Positions 34,087 to 44,703 of a stretch of 64,000 bases of DNA are shown here, one piece after another. Numbering within the stretch: position 1 is the stretch's first letter; each line of letters starts with the position of its first letter. The notes under the pieces are model-generated. The model did not search any database. It was not told the DNA's origin and was given only the letters and a program-made list of their open reading frames with translations. Origin of the DNA: Volutella citrinella (lineage: Eukaryota > Ascomycota > Sordariomycetes > Hypocreales > Nectriaceae); the NCBI GenBank assembly GCA_034401135.1, contig JAWZSP010000002.1:3658001-3722000 (forward strand). The letters are read 5' to 3'. A program made the translations under genes and the position numbers.

Positions 34087-36441
34087 TTACATGCTGCTTC
34101 TTGTTAGGACATTTTTTCAAAACTGGTGATTGGGAAGGGCACATACCGCTCCACCGGGCTGAGGCCCAGCAGCCGCATGCCGTTGTTCAGGACGATCCTG
34201 GCGGCGTCGTAGAGAGCCATGCGGGCTTTCTGAAGCTCCTTCTCCCTTCCGACGATGCGGAGGTGGTCGTAGCTGGAGCTGAGGGAGTGGGTCATCTTGA
34301 AAAGATATGTCAGGATGGTGGTAGGCTCCAGGGTCTTGAGGGTGTTCTGCACGACGTCAGGCCACTGGCTCAGCATTCGCACCAGCTCAATGGCGTGCTT
34401 CTCGGTAAGTAGGCTGAGGTCGGCGCTTTCGAGCTCCTCGTCGGTGAGGCCGGCCTTGCGGCGGATGGAGCAGAGACGAGCGTGGGCGTACTGGAGGTAC
34501 GGGCCAGTGTCGCCCTCAAACGAAGTCATGGCCTCCATGTTGAAAGTGTAGTTGTTGATCCTGTAGCCTGTTAGCGTACGGGCCCCTTGCGTGGTGCACA
34601 GCGACTTTTGGGAGAAACTTACCTCTTTCCGGACATATCCTGGACCATGACACTGCTGATGCCGAGAATGTCGGCCACAGCTTCGGGGTTCTCAATCTGG
34701 GAGTACTTGGTCTCGTTCTTCTTCATGACTTCGTGCATGGTGTCACCGACGTCTCGGAGAATATCGTCCAGGAACTTGACAGTGCCCTTGCGGGTGCTCA
34801 TGCCGAGGACGAGGCCAAAGTTGATGTGCTGACACTTCTTGGCGATGTCCTCGTGGCCCATCAGCTCGATGGTCTTGAAGAGCTGCTTGAGATGCAGGTC
34901 CTGCTGGGAGGCGACGACGTAGATCATGTGATCGAAGTTGTACTTCTTGTTTCGGTTCAGGAGCTCGCTGATATCACGGGTGAGGTACAGAGCAGTTCCG
35001 TCCCTCTTGCGGACAACAGCCTTCTCCAAGCTCTTGCCGGCCTTTCCGGGAACGTGCTTGGTAAAGTCGATGAGCAGGGCACCGTTGGAGTCCTCGGAGA
35101 TCTGCTTCTCGGCGAGGACCTTGGCGGCGTTCTCCATGTCAGGCTCGGGGACCTGGCTCTCGCCGGAGTAGACGTCAAACTCGATGTTAAGTCGAGCGTA
35201 AGTCTGCTTGTATCGGACAATGCTGAGGTCTCGGAATCGGCGCCACAGAGCAACAGCCGCCTCGTCACCCTCGGTCATTCGGCGGAAGTAGCCACGGGCC
35301 TGCTCATCCAGAGAGCTAGCCTCAAGCTCGGTGACGTCCTCGCCAGCCTTCTTCTTCTCCTCAATAAGCTCCTTCTCGGCGCTCATGTCCTGGTTGATGC
35401 GGACGTAGAGGTTGAACAGGTGGTTGATCGGGTCGGCCTCCAGGGCAGCCTCCTCACCCCACTTCTCCCAAGCCAGCGCAAGAAGGCCATACTGCTTGCC
35501 CCAGTCGCCGAGGTAGTTGATTCGCTTCACATCCCAACCGGCTCCGGCGTACAGCTTGGAGAGGAAACCTCCAATGATGGTACTTCGAAGGTGGCCGGCG
35601 TGGAAGGGCTTGGCAATGTTGGGCGAGGAGAATTCGACAATGATCGTCTTCTTGCCCGATTTGGGGTCGTTGGGGTCCTTGAGACCGTTGTGGGGGTTGT
35701 TGCCAAACTCGGTGCCGCGGGATCGAATGGTAGGGACGAGGAGGTTGGTGAGCTTGCCCGTCTTGAAGAAGAACTGAATGAAGGGTCCAGTAGCAGTAGG
35801 CTTCTCAATCAATTCGGACTCGGGGAACTACAAGATTGCGAGGTAGTTAGCTTCGCTCCCAACCACTCCATTGCTCGAGTAGCCCTTCTTCTTACCTTGG
35901 AAACCCATTCCTCAGCCAGCTCGCCTGGCTTCTTGCCCTTGACGCGAAGAGCGGGCACAGCAAGGATAGCATCACCCTTGTCAAGGGATTGGGTCCATTG
36001 GATGGCGGGATAGATAATGCTGGGTTCCACGCCAGTGATCTCGTGCATGAGGCTGGTGATGTGGGCGCGGTAGATGTCGACCGGGTTGGTCTCGGGGTGG
36101 CAGTTGGGGTACTTGTCGATCGAGCTGATGCCGAGCTGCTGGAGCTGGGCAGCCAGCGCGTTGCCGTCAGACGCCATGGTTGGGGAAGTCGAGATTCGGC
36201 GACAAAGGCCAAGGCGGGGCAGCAGCAGTGGTACGGTAGCGGGGTGGTTGCCGCGTTGTTGTTGATGTGGTCGTAGTAGTCGACGACGAGACGAGCTGGA
36301 TGTAGAGATGGCTTTGATCTGCCAGCAGCGAGCAGGAGAAATTCGGGACGAAAAAGGGGATGCCGCAGAAGAAGAAGAAGAGGAAGCAGAGGAAAGGGAA
36401 CAAAGCGGCAGGGTGGAGGGGAGGAATCGGCGCGAGAGCAT
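34087..36441 (-). CDS. Arginyl-tRNA synthetase, cytosolic with potential mitochondrial isoform
   Basis: Exons 36441-35896 (or from 36177), 35827-34623, 34560-34147 and 34093-34087. The enzyme charges tRNA-Arg with arginine. Class I signatures: the HIGH-type motif FHAGHLRST in SSPNIAKPFHAGHLRS, the KMSKS counterpart MSTRKGT, and an N-terminal tRNA D-loop-binding domain. The C-terminal anticodon-binding domain ends GLSPVERM. The last exon is only 7 nt and supplies the final Met and stop; reading through instead would give an unconserved tail. Initiation at 36177 (A at -3) gives a 635-residue cytosolic form. An in-frame ATG at 36441 adds 88 residues that are Arg/Ser-rich, lack acidic residues and begin MLSRRFLPST, a classic mitochondrial presequence (723 residues). 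Dual targeting from one gene is therefore likely. Confidence 0.93.
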
Positions 36442-36799
36442 CTGCGCCAGGATGTGACTCAAGTGGGCGCAGAAGGGCTTTGGGCGGTTCGATGGGGGTT
36501 TGCGGCTTGCACACCCAATAAAGACTACAGGCGGGCCGTTTCCGCCCTAAGGTGACTCGAAGTCACTCAACTTGCGCAGGCTTTTTTTCTTTCCTGTGGC
36601 ATGTCACAGAGCGCGGGGCACGGCTTGCCAGGTTTATCCGGCCCCGGCGCTCGACCCCTCCCCCGCCATGATGACAGGATCCGTCCCATGAGGAAGCCAC
36701 CTCATGATGAACTGGATGGAGAGACATCGCACCGGGCGGGCATTCACTCGTCCATTGTCGCTTAATTTGTGTACCAATACAAATGCGCTATATTTCCCG
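36442..36799. other. Intergenic, promoter of the arginyl-tRNA synthetase gene
   Basis: 358 bp between the synthetase start and the HET gene stop. It includes a T-run at about 36584-36590. No ORF of interest. Confidence 0.5.
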
Positions 36800-38665
36800 T
36801 CACGTCAGCGTGATTGCCTCCTCAGCTTCTTCCTCGGGAGTTGCTGGCGGCTGACGGGCGCGGGCTCTCTTGTACTGTCCCTGCGACCATCCCTCCCCCA
36901 AGAACATGTAAGTGCCGTCGCCTCTTGAGCGGAGGGCAGCCATGGAAGTCAGCCCAGTGATTACACACATGACGTCCCCAGTCTGTGCAGAGTCTGGTGC
37001 TATCATCAGTCCATCCGTTGTAGAGACAATCTTTCTGCTCCTCATGTATTTCACCAAGCGACGCTTCACGTTGAAATTGTCACTTGCCGACCAGGAATAA
37101 GAGTTGCCGTCATCGTTTTCGAAAAACTTGTCGTCGTCCGCCGATGATTGAGGTCCTTCTAGCCTCCTTGATAGCAGAGAGAGGGCCAGATCAAGAATAA
37201 GGAACTTGGGACACATTAGTTTCGCTGGGTCACATGCTCCAACTGCAGGCGCGAAGAGGAGCGCAAAGTCAGACGATGAGAGGTCCCAGTGTAGATTGTC
37301 GTCCACCTGTATGCTGCCGGTCCGGTGAAGCGTGGGGAGGATTTCCCTCTCGATTTCCGCGTCAAGAATCTCCGCTCGCTTTTCGCCATACACCAACAGG
37401 GAAGAAGAGTCGGGGGCAAGGCGGAATGCCGAGGGTTTTGTTGTTGAACATTGGAACGGCTGGCTACGCACTGGCAGCCGCCAGTTTGGAACGAATGATG
37501 GCAGCTGCGGCTGCCAAGGCGCGTGCTGAGCGTATCCCAAGAATACAAGGGACACCTTCTCGGCGATGGAGGCCTTGACAACCGTCTTGAACAGCTCCTC
37601 CACTGTCTGGTCGTAGTCCACCTCGATGACGCTATTGAACTTCTCAGAGGTGAGCGCCAAGAGGGAGAAGACGCGGTCGTGGTCGTATCGACACTGGCGC
37701 TTCTCGGTTTTGCCCAGGAAGCTCGTGGCCCATCGTCTCCGTCGCTCGCCCTTGGAGAAGTTGACGTACTTCTCCCGGGCGCACACCAGAGAATGGACGA
37801 GGGTCACGCTGCGAGAGCTCCGGGGACTCGAGCCGCTGAGCGGGTTGCCCGGCGCTATTCTCTCCATCTCACTGTACATGCGACTGGGCAGGTGCACGCC
37901 AACCAGGACTCCAGACAAGGCGCGGATGACGTCCCACGAGAAGGCCCTATTCCCGCACATCATCGTGATGTGCTTTGCAACCACGGCTTCCTGGAGGATC
38001 CAGGCTCTCTCCCACCAGTCCCGGTCCAACAGCCGTCGCAGAGCAAGCCAAGCGGGCGCATACTCCAGCGAGAATGTATGGTTGACAGTGTCTGGCGGCG
38101 CGCTTTTAATGATGTCGCTGGAGGCGTGCCTCGTAGGTGAAACGAAATCCATCAAGTCCTCAGCAAACGATATGCCGAGATCGCTGTCCTCGCTGGCCGG
38201 CCCAAGCCAGGCGACGACCTGGGTAGCGTTTGAGAATACTCTGTGCATTTCCTTGATTTGGTGGCCCTTTTCAACGGCGTTGTCCTGGTCGATGCAGACC
38301 GCATCCACCCAGACCTGTCGCGGCTTGTGGGCGTATCGGAGTGAGACGAGGGCACCTTCCAACGCGGGCGTGATGTTGAAGGGTATGCCGTCGAGAAGGA
38401 TCGACTCTGTTTTGTCTTGGTCTCCCCAAGCATACGACAAAGCTTCGTACTCTTCGTTCGGATTTCCCCTGTCCAAACCGGGCGATTGATCAAGAGTGGA
38501 CGACGCAGGAGACTGCGAGGCGTCTTCCGACTCTCGAGTTGAGGGCCATGGCAACTGTGTGAGGGTGCATTCGATCGGCGCCTTGGGATCCGGGTTTGGT
38601 GAGATGACCATGATTCGAAATCCATCTTCGCCGTCGCCTGCGAGCCGTGAATAGGGGGAGCACAT
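36800..38665 (-). CDS. HET-domain (heterokaryon incompatibility) protein
   Basis: Single exon of 621 residues. The three conserved HET blocks are present: YEALSYAWGD at residues 73-82; WVDAVCIDQ at 119-127, continuing through QIKEMHRVFSNATQVVAWLG; and DRDWWERAWILQEAVVAK near 210-235. HET domains have a TIR-like fold, and many trigger cell death in vegetative incompatibility or innate immunity. The C-terminal half (about 330-621) has no recognised domain, which is normal for standalone HET proteins that act as partners of variable recognition genes. The gene lies in the same stretch as the HeLo-pseudokinase-protease gene (with the synthetase between them) and is divergent from the bZIP gene. 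No specificity can be assigned. Confidence 0.92.
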   Translation of the reverse strand: MCSPYSRLAGDGEDGFRIMVISPNPDPKAPIECTLTQLPWPSTRESEDASQSPASSTLDQSPGLDRGNPNEEYEALSYAWGDQDKTESILLDGIPFNITPALEGALVSLRYAHKPRQVWVDAVCIDQDNAVEKGHQIKEMHRVFSNATQVVAWLGPASEDSDLGISFAEDLMDFVSPTRHASSDIIKSAPPDTVNHTFSLEYAPAWLALRRLLDRDWWERAWILQEAVVAKHITMMCGNRAFSWDVIRALSGVLVGVHLPSRMYSEMERIAPGNPLSGSSPRSSRSVTLVHSLVCAREKYVNFSKGERRRRWATSFLGKTEKRQCRYDHDRVFSLLALTSEKFNSVIEVDYDQTVEELFKTVVKASIAEKVSLVFLGYAQHAPWQPQLPSFVPNWRLPVRSQPFQCSTTKPSAFRLAPDSSSLLVYGEKRAEILDAEIEREILPTLHRTGSIQVDDNLHWDLSSSDFALLFAPAVGACDPAKLMCPKFLILDLALSLLSRRLEGPQSSADDDKFFENDDGNSYSWSASDNFNVKRRLVKYMRSRKIVSTTDGLMIAPDSAQTGDVMCVITGLTSMAALRSRGDGTYMFLGEGWSQGQYKRARARQPPATPEEEAEEAITLT

Positions 38666-39532
38666 GTTTTCAACTAGTGAGGTTCAAAATATAGTCAAGC
38701 ATCATGGAGGAGGTATTGGAGGAAGTCGGCCATATATTTATCTACTATCTTGGGGCATCCATGTCGGCAGCGGCAGCCAAGTGAGGCAAGTGAGGCTTAG
38801 CCAGTTGAATCTGGATAGTGCTCCTACGGCCTCAAAGAATGCCCTGCAGGGGTCAGTTGTGGCTCAGCATGTACTAGATGTGCATCGCCTCAACGAGGAG
38901 GTTGTGGCTTTGAAGCAGCTAGATTCGGAAATAGACTTACCAGGGCCATCACGGATATAACCGATCAATGCTAGGATATATGATGGCTCTGGCAGGCATT
39001 TAATTGATCTGGTCCTGCCGCGGCCTTGGCTGCCAGATTCCCATTCACGACTCTGCCCGCGATGCGATGGTCAGCCATTGAACTAAAGCTGTTGAGGCCG
39101 TTCGCGTATGCTCTAAATACGGTTTGAGAGACTACTATACCTATAACACCCTAACATGACCTACGATAGTCCTGTTCTTCAAGTTCCCCTACATACATCG
39201 GGTAGTCCAGTCCTGTGCATCATGGCAACTGATAATGACTCAGGGGCGGCTTTTCGGCACCTGGGTTGGTTAAGGTACCTTAGTGCACCAGGGCAGCCTT
39301 CTCCACTCTGGCAATAAGCTCTAGCACGTTGTGCGCAAACGCCTGAAGAAAGGTTAGCGACCTCAGTAATAAGCCCGAAAGCCCCGGCGTCTCGGCACTC
39401 GTCCACGCCAGGTCTTGGCCGCTTCAGTTAGCCTTTCCCCGTTTAAATTTGTCATTGCAAGCAACAAAAACCGCTGCCTGTGATGTCGATTGAACCATAG
39501 ACTGCATCATCGCACCGAGGCCGTTGTCAAAG
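38666..39532. other. Divergent promoter region (HET / bZIP)
   Basis: 867 bp between two divergent start codons. No gene with conserved content; a 98-codon ORF at 38664-38960 looks like chance. Confidence 0.5.
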
Positions 39533-40502
39533 ATGCCTCGAAAGGTACGTTGCAGCTGCTCCTCCCGCTCCTTGCTCCCGCATCCTGCCGCCCCCTTTGG
39601 ATGTTAGCGCTGAGCTCACGCTAATCACTGCAACTGTGCAGTTTCGCACGCCCGAGTCGCTGGCCCTCAACCGCGAGAACCAGCGTCGATCCCGTGCCCG
39701 TCACCGCGAGCTGCTCGACGACTTGCAGCGTCGGGTGCGCGACTACGAGACTCGCGATGCTGAGGCGACGCTTGATATGCAGCGCGTCGCCCGGGCCGTC
39801 GCCTTGGAGAACGCGGCGCTGCGCAGACTGCTCGCCGCCAAAGGTGTGTCTGTAGACGAGGTCGAGGCTCACGTTTCGGCTGCCCAAATCAACAACCAAA
39901 TTTCGCCGACAGAAAGCCACGGCAGTCTCGCCCCATGGCCGTTGGACTCTCCACAGCAGATACCACAGCCTACGATGGTCCCATCAGTATCTCTAGCACC
40001 TCGAGCAGCATTGCCCTCGCCCTTGCCGATGCTTTCGCCCTCCAGTCGGCGACCAGGGTCCGTCAGCGATTCCACAAGCACGGCATCCGCATGCACAACG
40101 CCGACTTCACCGCATAACCAGGTTCTGATTGCCCCCAAGCCGGAGTCCAAGCCTGAACCGCTTCAGCAGCAGTGGCAGCCGACATTCGTACCAGCGCCAG
40201 CATCTGCCCCGCTGCTCGCGCCGCGACCAAGCTGTGGCAGCAAATGCGGGCCGACCAGCAGCAAATGTGCTCCATCACAGGCAGCTGCCGCCCCGAGTTG
40301 CCGTTCTCGCCAGATACCGGACTCGTTGCGACCGTCCAACCCGGTGGACAAGATGCACTGCGTGGAGGCGGCTACCATCTTGTCTCGGCTTCGTGGCCAT
40401 GCCGACACGAATGCCGCCAGAGAAGCTCTTGGCTGTGCCGAGGGCGAAGAATGCATGGTTCGAAACACGGATCTCCTCCAGTTGATGGATGAAATGACTT
40501 GA
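39533..40502 (+). CDS. bZIP transcription factor
   Basis: Two exons (39533-39544, only MPRK, and 39642-40502) give 290 residues. The basic region NRENQRRSRARHREL (from residue 14) keeps the N-x7-R spacing of bZIP proteins, and a helix with heptad hydrophobics runs to about residue 66. A Pro/Ser-rich middle (100-200) follows. The C-terminal 60 residues carry a conserved fungal motif: a Cys-containing start, ATILSRLRGHADTN, and a Cys-containing tail ending NTDLLQLMDEMT. The NQRRSRAR basic-region variant is typical of a small-bZIP group in Sordariomycetes related to AP-1/Yap proteins. Paired cysteines in the tail make redox or metalloid sensing possible, but that is inference. Its stop codon lies 69 bp from the end of the convergent ACR3 gene. 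Confidence 0.88.
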
Positions 40503-40571
40503 AATTGAACAAAAAAAGGATCAGATCTGGCTACGAATGAGAAATCCACACAACCAACAACTTCAAAACCA

Positions 40572-41976
40572 TCAAACCCAGGACCATCTATTCGACACCC
40601 ACCGGAGAAGATAGACCAACGCAATCAACACCGGCACCTCAATCAGAGGACCCACCGTCGCCGCCAGGGCCTGGTCGCTGCTGGGGCCAAAGGTTGCAAT
40701 CGCAACAGCAATCGCCAGCTCAAAGTTGTTGCTGGCGGCTGTGAAGCTCTGGGTGGTCGAGAGCTTGTATCCAAAGCCTGCTCGTTTCCCCACCGCCAGA
40801 GTCGCAAAGAAGATGATGATGAAGTAGACGATCAAGGGTGCCGCCACCCGAACGACGGAGACGATCTGATGGACCACCTGATGGCCCTGCGACGCAAAGA
40901 GAACCAGGATGGTGTAGAGCAACCCGATGAGCGACCAGGGCGAGAGGTAGCTCAAGAAGACGCGCTGGTACCGCTCGTCGCCTATCAGGGCACGCAGCGA
41001 GAAGCGGGTGATGATGGCGGCGGCCAGTGGAATGCCCAGGAACACTGCGACGCTGGTGGCCACGGTCGTGTACGAAACGTCGGTCGCGCCGCGTTCGCCG
41101 CTGATGATTCGGATGAAGAAGACGGAGAGCGGAGCATAGAGAGCCATCTGAAGAATCGAATTGATGGCCACAAGAATCGCGCAGTATTCGCCATCGCCGC
41201 CCGCGAGACCGTTCCAGATGAGCACCTAGCAATAGACGTCAGCATTCCGAATCTCCGTCATCGTCGAAAGGGAACGGCTTACCATGGCAATGCACCGGGC
41301 CAGGCCGACGAGGATCAGACCTACACGCAACTCTGGCTTGTCTGGTAGAAAAGCCCAAGCCAGTCCCAACTGCTTTTGTCAGTAACCATATCGAGACTGT
41401 TTGAGATGGTGCAAGTGGCAACCGTACCATGAGAAAGGGAGCGACAATCCAGTTGATGAAGATGCTGAACAGGATTTGTGTCCAGATGCCCTTTTGGGAC
41501 AGGATCTCGGGGAGGGCTTCGAATCGAACTTTGCACAGGATCGGGTACATCATGACGAGTAGTCCGATGGCTGGTTGTTGGTTAGCAAAAACATGCTGCA
41601 GTCGGGGTGATGTGGTTGATGGCCACTTCTTACCAATTGGGACCGACACTCCTACAAACTTGCCCTTGTCCAGCGTAGGGCCTGTTTCTGGGACAAAGTT
41701 TCCCAGTATGATGCCGACAGCCATTGCTAGGAAGATCCAGAGGGCGAGAAGGCGATCGAGCCAGCCGAGAGACTTGAATGCAGACACATTGCGAGGAGCG
41801 GGTTTCTCGTCAGCTCCCGCCTGGCGCTCCAGGTCGGGGGCTGCCGGCTCTGTCGTTTCTTCCTCAGAAGTGACCTTCATTGTCGACTGTAACCCGGCGG
41901 CGGCTTCTTTCTTTTGGATCGAATCGTGGAGGAGCTGTTCGTCGCAGTTGGCCGTATGCCCGCTTGCAGCTGCCAT
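40572..41976 (-). CDS. ACR3: Arsenite efflux transporter ACR3
   Basis: Exons 41976-41634, 41570-41428, 41369-41283 and 41225-40572 encode 408 residues. A hydrophilic N-terminus of about 70 residues precedes 10 hydrophobic segments of the bile acid/arsenite/riboflavin transporter (BART) superfamily. Diagnostic ACR3 blocks are [41 protein letters not shown] and [15 protein letters not shown]. The Cys in ARCIAMV corresponds to the transmembrane-4 cysteine required for arsenite transport in bacterial Acr3. Also present are [24 protein letters not shown] and a [14 protein letters not shown] end. It expels As(III) across the plasma membrane. An in-frame upstream reading from 42207 exists; the ATG at 41976 was preferred because family starts are short. 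Tail to tail with a bZIP gene, which recalls the yeast ARR1-ARR3 linkage. Confidence 0.93.
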
Positions 41977-43608
41977 GACAAGTGAGGGAGAGGGGTTGCT
42001 ACACTGTCGTGAGGTGCTGTTGAGGATCCGAGTTTGCAATGTGCCACTCGGTCGTGACCTGCACGATAAGAGAATAATAAAGACGGATAATCTAGCAGGA
42101 AATGCAGTCCATCGACGGTATATGTCGTAATAAACTACAACTTTGGCCACTGGCACCGATAAGCTTGCGACTTCGATTATGGCACTGGGCCACGTGGGAC
42201 GAGCCAATCACACGCGGGGCATGACAGCGCCCCCGGTCTGCCAACACCAAACTTTTTTGCAGAACCCATGATGGCATGATGGGGCACGGTTGTTAGTGGG
42301 AACTTGACAGGTTTCGTTGATTGGGCATGACAGCTGGCCACCCATGCTGTCAAGAGCTGCAATCACCGATGTCGGTGGTTTCAGTGGTTGGTCTACAACG
42401 ATGCTTCTCGTGCCAGATGAGAACCATTATTGTCCCGACCTGCCATGTTATCGAAACGGGGTGGGATGAAATGGCAGACTTTTGATTAGACTGCCTCGAG
42501 AAGGTTGTGTCAGGTATATCAAGACGCCAGGGTTTGCTCGATTTGCCTTGGGGAGCGAAACTGAGCAACAGCCGCGTCGTTATTCCTGTTGGGCCACTCC
42601 TTCGACATGCCTTCCAATGAAGAATTGAACCCAACCAAGCCAACACCCGGCGCTAGTCAGACCTGGCATCCCCTCGTGTCAACGAATTGCGCGAATCATA
42701 GACCATCGCTTCGGATTTTGCAAGGCATCCAGGAACGATTGCAAGACCAAAATGTAGTGATGACTACCTGAGCCAACGCGTTTCGGTTGAGTCTAAAGAC
42801 GTTGACAGCTAAGCATTCCCAAACCAGTCGTCGGTAACGACTAACTGCTCATATAAAGCTACAGCTTGCTAATGAAGCTCGGCAGTGGGCGACTCACCTT
42901 TATGATGGCGGTTACTGATTGCGGGAGCGTTGGCCAGAAGCACCCAAATCTCTAATGCCTCGTCTGACTGATGTCTGCACTCTCTATAACGAACATGGCA
43001 TGACAGACCTGGATTGGCACCACGAACATCCCACCAAGCTGCGCGGCATTGTAGAAAAAGTTATGTTGCGGTAGAACAATTATTCATTCTCATCGCTGGT
43101 GTAGCAAGATTGTCGACACTCCACCCTGTCACCTGTTGATCGATCCCGCGGCTATCTGGATCGATCCCGGCCTCCACCTCCAGCGTCCGGAGCGACTCGC
43201 AAGTAACCGGCAGTAGCCTGTGCTGGGAGGCACCGGGCCTGCGCTCAGTTGCCGTCCCCGATGCCACCCAGCTAATCCCCAGTGGCTGATTACCAACCCT
43301 CGACCCCACCATAAGCCCCGTCAAGCACCTGGAGCACCACTGAACAGTGCAGGAGCTAACCAACCTACACAATGGGAGCTAGGGTGCACGAACCAGCCCG
43401 CAAAAGCCGCCCCCATTAGGTAACCGGCTGGGCCTTTTTTGCTCCATCACGCAGCACACCTCAGCGACAACGGCTTCGGGTCAAATAACGTAAACCTCCT
43501 CTCAACCCTCACGAGCTCATCGCAAGCAAGCCATCGCCTTGGACCCCGCTGCCCCGGCCTAGCATCAATTCAATTCCTCTACCCAGCTTCCAATTCGCAA
43601 TCGGCACC
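41977..43608. other. Divergent intergenic region (ACR3 / BolA)
   Basis: 1.63 kb holding the promoters of the ACR3 (-) and BolA-like (+) genes. No ORF over 100 codons with recognisable content. Confidence 0.5.
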
Positions 43609-44076
43609 ATGATCTGCCACGCCTGCCGCTCCGCCCTTCGCTCCCGCGCCGCCTCCGCCGTCGCCGCCCGCCGGCATCTCCTCCGCGCGCCCTCCGCGCC
43701 CACAAGACCATCTTCGTCGCTTTCCCCCTCGCCCGTCCGCGCCGCTCTGGCCCCCTCTTCGCAGCGCCTGCTGTCCACCTCGCGCGCCCTCCGCCTCGCC
43801 GCCGACGCTGATGCCGACGCCGAGCTCCCCTCCATGACCGACGCCGAGTCCCGCATCGCCGCCCTGCTCGCCGAGAAGCTCGAGCCCTCGCAGCTCCTCG
43901 TCCAGGACGTCTCGGGCGGCTGCGGCAGCATGTACGCAATCGACATCACCTCGGCCGCCTTCCGCGGACAGACCATCCTCAAGCAGCAGCGCATGGTCAA
44001 CGCCGCCCTCGGCGACCTCGTCAAGGGCTGGCACGGCGTGCAGATCCGCACCAAGGTGCCCCCTGAGGATGCCTGA
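43609..44076 (+). CDS. Mitochondrial BolA-like protein (BolA3/Bol3 type)
   Basis: Single exon of 155 residues. The first 65 residues are Arg/Ala/Ser-rich and free of acidic residues (MICHACRSALRSRAAS start), a strong mitochondrial presequence. The BolA fold occupies about 80-150, with VQDVSGGCGSMYAIDI, FRGQTILKQQRMVN and GWHGVQIRTKVP. The GGCGSMY segment and the invariant His of WHG match BOLA3/Bol3. These proteins act late in mitochondrial iron-sulfur cluster assembly, helping deliver 4Fe-4S clusters to targets such as lipoyl synthase, with Nfu1 and glutaredoxin 5. The C-terminal HG motif His and the loop Cys are the expected cluster ligands. Convergent with the acetyl-CoA carboxylase gene. 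Confidence 0.92.
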   Translation: MICHACRSALRSRAASAVAARRHLLRAPSAPTRPSSSLSPSPVRAALAPSSQRLLSTSRALRLAADADADAELPSMTDAESRIAALLAEKLEPSQLLVQDVSGGCGSMYAIDITSAAFRGQTILKQQRMVNAALGDLVKGWHGVQIRTKVPPEDA

Positions 44077-44703
44077 GCACCAAACTACCCTATGCAACGC
44101 ATTCCGGTTTGCAATTGGCCTTAACATGTTGGCATTCACAGCGGCTCAGGCATTGGAGTCGCTGGCCTTGTGCTACCACTGTACGATATCACAAATGGGG
44201 ATCTTGGGCGTAGCAGGAAGTGCCACTGGAAAAGAGAAGGACTATGCATTTCATCCGCACCATGGGCGTGGCCAGGGTCAGAGATCTGGGATTGGGATGA
44301 ATATGGGGCCCATCTCGCCTATACTGTAACTTTATATTATTCATTGACAACCGACACTTTATGTCATGTTTCATGAGGAGCTGGGGCTTGGGAAGACGTA
44401 TCAGCCACCCCACAGGCTCAATTTGCAATTTGTACAACAAAAAATCACAACTCGTCAAAACACAAGATGAAACGAACGACTATTATGAGAAAGTAGATAT
44501 TGAGAACGCTCTAACTATCGAGTCCATGACGCCTCATTCACTAATGATTCCTTGCATCCCATCCATCTCGGCATATCCCTCAAGTCTTAACAAACCAATC
44601 AAGCAGAGCACCCAACATGACAAAAAGTAAATGGTCTTTATAAACACATCATAATGAATCCCCCAAGCCTTTGCACTTATTCTTCCTCCTTCTCCTTTGC
44701 TTC
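44077..44703. other. Convergent 3' intergenic region
   Basis: 627 bp between the BolA-like (+) and acetyl-CoA carboxylase (-) stop codons, AT-richer than the neighbours. Short ORFs only. Confidence 0.5.

Noticed and set aside
34733..36013. 426-codon plus-strand ORF
   Set aside because: Antisense to the arginyl-tRNA synthetase exons; no domain.
43565..44139. Three minus-strand ORFs of 124-186 codons
   Set aside because: Antisense to the BolA-like gene; Arg/Gly/Ala-rich shadows.
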